This document shows positions 6,093 through 10,643 of a stretch of DNA of 10,643 nt, one piece after another. A model generated the notes under the pieces. It was not told the DNA's origin, searched no databases, and was given only the letters and a program-made list of their open reading frames with translations. Positions within the stretch are counted from its first letter, which is position 1, and each line of letters begins with the position of its first letter. The translations under genes and the position numbers were made by a program. Origin of the DNA: Alphaproteobacteria bacterium (GTDB taxonomy: Bacteria; Pseudomonadota; Alphaproteobacteria; SP197); the NCBI GenBank assembly GCA_022822575.1, contig JAJEBJ010000444.1:1-10643 (forward strand). The letters are read 5' to 3'.

Positions 6093-7040
6093 TTAAGGGG
6101 GCGCCGGCAAGAGTGTGGGGTGGAGGGCGGTGAAGATCGAGTCGAAGCTGCCCTCGCCGCCTCCGGCCTCGGCGAATTCGGCCCTGGCCTGGCCCGCGAC
6201 GAGCCGCGGTGCTCCATCGCCGGCGGGGCGGCTGGAGAGTTGGCCGGACCAGACGCCGCCCGAGCGTTCGATGTCCCGGTCGGGGTGGACCACCGCGACC
6301 GTCGCGCCCTGGAATCCACCTATGCCGTCGGTCGTGGCCGGCGCGAAGCGGATCTCGTAGTCCGCGGGCGGGTACTCGGCTGCCGCCGGGTCGCGGCGCC
6401 AGCCGAGAATCGCATAGAGGTGTTCGCGCTCGATCATGATGTCGCCAAGGCAACCGATGCAGCCTGCAATGCTTCCGGCGTCGAAGTCGGCGTCGAGCGT
6501 CATCGTCGCCGTGAACTCTTCGGCCAGCTGCCCGCCACCCGGTGCGTGGTAGCGGTACACCCCGCCGGCGCTGCCGACATAGCGCGCGGTGCCGGCGACC
6601 GGGAGGCCGGGCGGGGTGGCCGGGTCGAGTTCGGGCCCGTCGATGAAAGGGACGATGCGGGCATCCGCAGGGTTGAGACGCCGCGTCGTCCGCGCGCCGT
6701 CGAAGCGCATCCAGAACCCTGCCGACAGGTAGTCCGTCGGATCGTCGTTGTCCCAGCTCACCAGGGCGTAGGCGATCGACACCCCGTCGCGGTCGGACTT
6801 GCCCATGGTCCAGCGCCGGCCCGAGTGGTTGGGCATGAAGGGGAACCAGGACCACGAGTGCCACTCGTCGCGCAGGGACGAGAAGGTTTCCGTGCCTCCG
6901 TCGGCGCGCGGCACGGCGATGCGCAGGACTTCGCCGTCGAAGGTGGTCGGGCGATTGGAGGCCTGCTCGACTGCGCCGCCGGAGCAGGCGGCAAGCGCAG
7001 GCGCGAGGAAGAGGACGGCAAGACGGCCGGCGAGGTTCAT
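6093..7040 (-). CDS. Surface lipoprotein with TbpB-like C-terminal beta-barrel
   Basis: A 315-residue exported lipoprotein. The signal peptide has a short basic start and hydrophobic core, then a lipobox LAAC with Cys19 as the lipidated residue; there is no Asp at +2, which fits transfer to the outer membrane. A low-similarity middle region follows (about 35-155). The C-terminal part looks like the transferrin-binding-protein B-type barrel: VYRYH near 161-165, FTATMTLDADFDAGSIAGCI (176-195), and the glycine-rich strands VWSGQL (263-268) and RLVAGQARAEFAEA (279-292). CIGC (194-197) could form a disulfide or bind metal. Start ATG 7040 has GGAGA about nine bases upstream. Family members reach the cell surface and some bind host or environmental ligands; the ligand here is unknown and transferrin is unlikely outside a host. 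No TonB receptor or Slam-like translocator is next to it. Lipoprotein status is secure, barrel family moderately so. Confidence 0.82.
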   Translation of the reverse strand: MNLAGRLAVLFLAPALAACSGGAVEQASNRPTTFDGEVLRIAVPRADGGTETFSSLRDEWHSWSWFPFMPNHSGRRWTMGKSDRDGVSIAYALVSWDNDDPTDYLSAGFWMRFDGARTTRRLNPADARIVPFIDGPELDPATPPGLPVAGTARYVGSAGGVYRYHAPGGGQLAEEFTATMTLDADFDAGSIAGCIGCLGDIMIEREHLYAILGWRRDPAAAEYPPADYEIRFAPATTDGIGGFQGATVAVVHPDRDIERSGGVWSGQLSSRPAGDGAPRLVAGQARAEFAEAGGGEGSFDSIFTALHPTLLPAPP

Positions 7041-7760
7041 GGAATGTCGTCTCCGTCATCGATCGTACAGGCCAGAAAGTCACCGAGTGTCCGGGTTCGG
7101 TCGGACCCTGGCCGTTCCCCCAGGCGAACGATGTCGCATGAGCCTCCTTGTCGCTTGTCCGGGTCTCATTTGCAAATGCCGGCGACATCGGATGGTTCAA
7201 ACCCCGGCTCGCGTCCGCATCCCGCATCCTGGGCGAGCCCGCGCGGGCTGCGGCCGGGCGACATGATCTCGGCAATCCTCTTGAGCATGGCCGCGTGACT
7301 GTCGCCAAGGGGCGGCCACCCATTCATGCCCCCGGGATCACGGACCGCACGTCTCCCCGTCAAAGGACATCAACACCGGTAACCGTGGAGCACAAACCCG
7401 CGTGGGGATGAACACGGGAGGCCCCATCCCGGAGACGACCGGAAACCTTGCCGAGAAACATGGACGCTCACGAGAGCACGGTTCGGGCCAGTTCTTTTCG
7501 ACTTCCCGTTGCACGATATCTTCAATTTTGAAGGATGGCAGGGACATGCTCCGTCTGCATAGTTTGCGCCGGGCAGGGCCCGAGCCGGGACCAAGCGTAC
7601 AGGCGGCCACTGACGGCGTCGGACAGAGTGCGGCGACCCTTCGGCACGGTTTCCCGCCCATTCCGCCCGATTGAGGAGACGTGCGGGCAAGGGTGGCGTT
7701 GCGAACGATCCGGTTCGCGGACTGCCCGCACGGGAGCGCTGAAAGGGGAAGCGAAGCGGC
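7041..7760. other. Long divergent interval without a convincing gene
   Basis: This 720-bp stretch separates the lipoprotein and LuxR genes. Frames on both strands are short and give no recognisable protein. The best is 53 residues on the minus strand from ATG 7327 to about 7166, with fair codon bias but no proper ribosome site. The part around 7500-7560 is locally AT-rich and holds a palindrome. Long leader regions, a small RNA or decayed genes could be present; I can show none of them. Confidence 0.45.
7520..7533. repeat. 14-bp palindrome in the lipoprotein-luxR interval
   Basis: CTTCAA at 7520-7525 and TTGAAG at 7528-7533 are exact reverse complements around TT, in a locally AT-rich stretch about 230 bp upstream of the LuxR start. 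The size suits a dimeric regulator's site. No promoter boxes could be placed confidently beside it. Confidence 0.35.
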
Positions 7761-8906
7761 ATGAATCCTGACGATGCCTTCGATCGCTGCCTCGAGTTGT
7801 TGCACGGGGCTGCCCTCGACGACGCGCGCTGGCCCGCCGCCACGAGTCTGATCGAGGAAGCCGCCGGCTTCAGAAAGCATGCCCTGGCCGTCAGCGAGGG
7901 GTTCGGCGACGACGCGTGCATCCACTTCGCCCGGTTTCTCGAGCGCGGCGTCAGCATCGAGGATGTGGGGCGCGAATACCTGGAGCATTACTACCCGCAC
8001 GACGAAGCGGTGCCCCGCTTCTGGCGGAGCCCCCACGGCCAGTTGGTCCACACCCTCGACCTCTATACCGAAGAGGAGCGCAAGACGTCGCCGACGTACA
8101 ATGAGAGTTTGCCTCGCTGCGGCAATCAGGACGGCCTGTTCGCGCGCCTCGACGGGCCGAACGGCCTGCGAATCACCTGGAGCCTCGGCGATCCCGTCGG
8201 CGGCGATGGCTGGGGGACCGGCCAGCTTCGGCTGATCGAGCGTTTGCTGCCGCATGTCCACCGGACGGTGCTGATCCGCCAGGTGCTGGCGGCCGCCGAT
8301 GCCCTGGGCGCGGGACTGGCGGGACTGCTGGAGAACGACCGCATCGGGGTGGTGAAGCTGGACCGCGGCGGGCGGGTGCTGGAGGCGAACGGGCCGGCGC
8401 TGGAGATCCTGCGCCGGGGCGACGGCCTCGTTGACCGCGACGGGACCCTGGACGCCCGGCTTCCGGCCGATCGCAGCCGCCTGCGCAGGCTCCTGGGGCG
8501 GGCGCTGCCGGACTTCCTGGGCGAGGCCCCGGGCAGCGGCTCGATGACGGTCCAGCGCCCTTCGGTGCGGTCGCGGCTGGGGCTCCACGTCATGCCGGTG
8601 GGCGACCGGACGGCGGACTTCGGTGGACGCCGGGTGGCGGCGCTGGTGCTGGTGGTCGACCCGGCGCGGCGTCCGCGCATCGACGCGTCCCGGGTGGCGG
8701 TGACGCTCGGCCTGACGCCGTCCGAGGGCCGGATGGCGGCGCTGATGGCCGAGGGCCTGAAGGTGAGCGAGATCGCCGCGACGGCAGGCTGGAGCGAGAA
8801 CTACGTGCGCTGGCTGGTCCAGCAGGTCTACCGGAAGCTGGACGTGTCTGGACAGGTCGCCCTGGTGAGCCAGGTCCTGGCGGCGGACGCCCTGCCGCGA
8901 CGCTGA
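7761..8906 (+). CDS. LuxR-family transcriptional regulator with PAS-like domain
   Basis: This 381-residue regulator ends in a LuxR/FixJ-type helix-turn-helix (about 314-373). Typical features are LGLTPSEGRMAALMAEGL, then VSEIA, the recognition-helix segment SENYVRWLVQQVYRKL and the closing VSGQVALVSQVL. The central part (about 190-300) starts with IGVVKLDRGGRVLEANGPAL, a PAS-like pattern that often binds a small ligand or cofactor. The N-terminal 180 residues are helical-looking and not assigned. There is no receiver domain (no phospho-Asp pattern) and no recognisable acyl-homoserine-lactone domain. Its signal is therefore unknown and it should not be read as a quorum sensor. ATG 7761 has GGGGA 11 bases upstream. 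It is divergent from the lipoprotein gene across 720 bp and may control it, but nothing in the sequence proves that. Codon use is strongly GC-biased, like the core genes. Confidence 0.93.
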   Translation: MNPDDAFDRCLELLHGAALDDARWPAATSLIEEAAGFRKHALAVSEGFGDDACIHFARFLERGVSIEDVGREYLEHYYPHDEAVPRFWRSPHGQLVHTLDLYTEEERKTSPTYNESLPRCGNQDGLFARLDGPNGLRITWSLGDPVGGDGWGTGQLRLIERLLPHVHRTVLIRQVLAAADALGAGLAGLLENDRIGVVKLDRGGRVLEANGPALEILRRGDGLVDRDGTLDARLPADRSRLRRLLGRALPDFLGEAPGSGSMTVQRPSVRSRLGLHVMPVGDRTADFGGRRVAALVLVVDPARRPRIDASRVAVTLGLTPSEGRMAALMAEGLKVSEIAATAGWSENYVRWLVQQVYRKLDVSGQVALVSQVLAADALPRR

Positions 8907-9427
8907 GGGCCTCTGGGGGGCGGTCATTCCTCTCTCCCCGGGACGCCTTCGCTCCTTTCCCGGCGGAGGTCCGACACCTTTAGACTTGCAGGAACGTGTA
9001 GGCTGCCAGGCCCGTCTACGCTCGCGTGATGAGAATTCCTTCACGGCCCAGGGAGCCGGACGGTTCCGGTCCGCACGGTGCGACGAAGGGTCCGACACTC
9101 CGGTCGAACGTGACGTCATGCTGAGGAGCGTGATCGGATGGAGACAGGGGCCCCAGGCCGAGAATGCCGGTTCATCGCAGAAGTAACCGCATCCGCGCCA
9201 TGGCGCGAGACTGTCGCGCCACTCGATCGCGATCGGGTCGCGCCGAGCCTGGTGAACGTCCGGTCGGCGGCCGACAGCGCGGACGTCGCAGACTGGAATC
9301 TGTTGACCGAAGCAGACGGGACGCTCAAAGGGCTGTGGCCCGCGAGCCGTGCTTGTCCCCGAGATCAAGCCGCACAGGTGCTGGTGACGGCTCGGAACAT
9401 GGCCGGAAATGGAACGTCACACCGGCA
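8907..9427. other. Intergenic interval with one doubtful small ORF
   Basis: This 521-bp stretch lies between the converging LuxR and hydrolase genes. A plus-strand frame from ATG 9138 (AGGAG ten bases upstream) runs 111 codons to 9473, overlapping the hydrolase 3' end. Its middle codons are GC-biased, but the ends are not and the product matches nothing I know. An 8-bp palindrome TGACGTCA lies at 9111-9118. G- and C-runs just after the LuxR stop (about 8915-8940) could form a loose stem but do not make a clear terminator. Confidence 0.45.
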
Positions 9428-10444
9428 CTACAGATCGAGATCCGCTGCCAGCCTGTCGATGATGGCAGCGTGAACGCTGGCGCGGTCGGCGCCTTCGGGA
9501 TCGGTGCAGACCGGATCCTCCCCTTCCGCTTCGAGGATCATTTCGGCCCCGGGCCTGCAGAGCGCAAGGGCGGAGAAGTGACTTGCCGGCGCCAGGCGCA
9601 CGATTGTGGCGTCGGGCAGCAACCCTGCAAATCCGCTTGCGTCAAAGTCGGTCCCGGCAAGCCGGTGATCACCCTGCCCCAGGCCAACAAGCGTGACGTC
9701 ACCGACGAGGTCGGTGGCATGGCCTCTATCCAGTCCCCAGGTCAGGGCCGGATCGATGGCCGCGACACGCATGATCCTGTCATCCTTTTGCGATGCAGCC
9801 CATGCTTGCGCCGGAAGCGCGGCGAGATCGATCCCGGCCCGGGCAAGATCCTGGCAGACGGTGGAACGATCCCGGTGCTCCTGGCAGAAGGCCGCGAAAC
9901 CACCTGGGTCGCCGCGCAGTCCTCCCATGGAGAGTGCCGTCCAGCCGCCATAGGAAAAACCGGCCGCCATGATGCGATCCGGATCCACATGGGGGGCGAA
10001 TTCAGGGTCGGCAAGGGTCCAGTCGAGCAGGAGTACGAGATCCTGAACCCGTGTCCAGTGATCCAGCATGGCCACTAGGTCAAAGTCCCCCCAGGTGGAG
10101 TTGGGGTGGTTGACAGCGATGACGACGGCTCCGCGTTCGGCGAGGCCGGAAGCCAGCCATGCAAGGGAGCGGAAGTGACCGCCGAGCCCGTGGCTCAGCA
10201 TGACCAGCGGATGCTTTCCGTCGGCCATCGAAGCGTTCTCGGAGACCGTCACGCCAAAGAACACCGCGTTCCCGGCGACCACCACTTCGTGCCCCGGTTG
10301 GTCGGCCGGGTACCAGACTGCGCCCTGCAGCATCCGTCCGTGATGGGGTGCCGGCACCGAGAGCGTGCGGTATCCGACCGGGTCGGCCTCAGCCGCAAGG
10401 GCGGGGATCAGCGATAGCGTGATTAGCAGGGATACGACTCGCAT
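9428..10444 (-). CDS. Secreted alpha/beta hydrolase (predicted dienelactone hydrolase / PAF-acetylhydrolase-like)
   Basis: A 338-residue exported serine hydrolase. The first 18-20 residues form a Sec signal peptide (MRVVSLLITLSLIPALAAEA, with cleavage likely after ALA or AEA), so the enzyme should act in the periplasm or outside. The fold signature is clear: oxyanion segment LSHGLGGH (83-90), VNHPNST (111-117), nucleophile elbow GFSYGG (162-167) with Ser164, and a likely catalytic His289 in ASHFSAL; the acid is probably Asp231 or a nearby Asp. The ASHFSAL end and AGFSYGGWTALS pattern match the COG4188 predicted dienelactone hydrolases, which cleave esters of varied substrates. Cys187, Cys197, Cys296 and Cys313 could form disulfides after export. 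The frame is open further upstream (to 10585), but ATG 10444 has AAGGAGA six bases upstream and alone gives a signal peptide. Substrate unknown. Confidence 0.94.
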   Translation of the reverse strand: MRVVSLLITLSLIPALAAEADPVGYRTLSVPAPHHGRMLQGAVWYPADQPGHEVVVAGNAVFFGVTVSENASMADGKHPLVMLSHGLGGHFRSLAWLASGLAERGAVVIAVNHPNSTWGDFDLVAMLDHWTRVQDLVLLLDWTLADPEFAPHVDPDRIMAAGFSYGGWTALSMGGLRGDPGGFAAFCQEHRDRSTVCQDLARAGIDLAALPAQAWAASQKDDRIMRVAAIDPALTWGLDRGHATDLVGDVTLVGLGQGDHRLAGTDFDASGFAGLLPDATIVRLAPASHFSALALCRPGAEMILEAEGEDPVCTDPEGADRASVHAAIIDRLAADLDL

Positions 10445-10510
10445 GGATTGTCTCCTTGACGTCGATTGCGATGCCTCCTCATTGCTGGAATTCTCGACAG
10501 CCGGCGTCCT

Positions 10511-10541
10511 TGAACCGGATCTAGGTCGCCTGAAACCGGTC
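10511..10541. repeat. Near-direct repeat pair in the hydrolase/membrane-protein divergent region
   Basis: TGAACCGGATC (10511-10521) and TGAAACCGGTC (10531-10541) share TGAA and ACCGG, with the ACCGG cores 21 bp apart, about two helical turns. They lie 67-97 bp upstream of the hydrolase ATG and 22-53 bp before the divergent ATG. Direct repeats one or two turns apart are the usual layout for AraC-type activators. Binding is inferred. Confidence 0.4.
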
Positions 10542-10563
10542 TTGAGACATCGGATCGTCATTG

Positions 10564-10643
10564 ATGCCCAGCCTTCCCATCCCACTCGTCACAGCACTCG
10601 TCCTGGGTTTCATGTTCCTCTACCTCATGGTGTCAGATCGCAG
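10564..10643 (+). CDS. Membrane protein, N-terminal fragment (cut by right edge)
   Basis: Only 26 codons are visible. After ATG 10564 comes SLPIPLVTALVLGFMFLYLM, a clear hydrophobic transmembrane helix, then charged SDR. An in-frame stop at 10543-10545 limits the start to ATG 10564 or TTG 10561; no strong ribosome site is seen. The N-terminal pattern, a short 'LPIPLV' lead and one helix, resembles membrane-anchored AraC-type regulators of Proteobacteria as I recall them. The divergent hydrolase and the direct repeats would fit that. This is a guess from very little sequence. Confidence 0.5.
   Translation, partial: MPSLPIPLVTALVLGFMFLYLMVSDR

Noticed and set aside
7190..7215. GGTTCAAACC, resembling a tRNA T-arm
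   Set aside because: The five bases on each side of the loop do not pair beyond two positions, and no anticodon or acceptor stem could be built upstream.
5995..7323. 442-residue minus-strand open frame over the lipoprotein gene
   Set aside because: It is an out-of-frame, Arg-rich product. The frame with the lipobox and barrel motifs is the real one.
7338..9368. 676-residue minus-strand open frame
   Set aside because: It is antisense to the LuxR gene. Its product is Arg/Pro/Ala/Gln-rich low-complexity sequence with no motif, as expected from an antisense frame of GC-rich coding DNA.

Overview
The window looks like chromosomal DNA from a high-GC alphaproteobacterium, possibly Rhodospirillales-like. 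The evidence is strongly GC-biased codon use, an alphaproteobacterial-style SecB, a LuxR-type regulator with a PAS-like middle region, and a TbpB-like surface lipoprotein. The assignment rests on protein character only; there is no rRNA or other phylogenetic marker. No rRNA, tRNA, CRISPR array, transposase or integrase was seen.

Layout from left to right. (1) Position 1-781, minus: a homocysteine S-methyltransferase family enzyme cut by the left edge. (2) 1026-1508, plus: secB, the export chaperone. (3) 1517-2572, minus: a KpsF/GutQ-type arabinose-5-phosphate isomerase with SIS and two CBS domains, convergent with secB; a good sigma-70-like promoter lies at 2599-2627. (4) 2719-3633, plus: a TauD/TfdA-type Fe(II)/2-oxoglutarate dioxygenase, divergent from the isomerase. 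(5) 3650-5255, minus: a complete hipB-hipA toxin-antitoxin operon. Its AT-rich promoter carries a perfect 9-bp inverted repeat whose half-sites are 42 bp apart, one at the -10 box and one over the antitoxin start codon. (6) 5256-6092: gene-poor DNA with one short unassigned ORF (5458-5700, minus). (7) 6093-7040, minus: a lipoprotein with a TbpB-like beta-barrel C-terminal region. (8) 7041-7760: a long interval with no convincing gene but a 14-bp palindrome. (9) 7761-8906, plus: a LuxR-family regulator. (10) 8907-9427: an interval with at most one doubtful small ORF. (11) 9428-10444, minus: a secreted alpha/beta hydrolase of the predicted dienelactone hydrolase/PAF-acetylhydrolase-like type. 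(12) 10564-10643, plus: the first 26 codons of a membrane protein, divergent from the hydrolase, with a pair of near-direct repeats between them.

How the genes fit together. The left third is housekeeping (protein export, a one-carbon/methionine-type enzyme, a Kdo-precursor enzyme) plus one dioxygenase of unknown substrate. The centre is an autoregulated HipBA module beside gene-poor DNA, which fits an accessory insertion. The right third holds two envelope-facing genes, each divergent from a possible regulator: the lipoprotein with the LuxR protein, and the hydrolase with a cut-off membrane protein. I found no wholly new multi-gene system. The most interesting points are the hipBA operator layout, the TbpB-like lipoprotein with no receptor or Slam partner in view, the variant active-site loop of the isomerase, and the repeats in the hydrolase promoter region.
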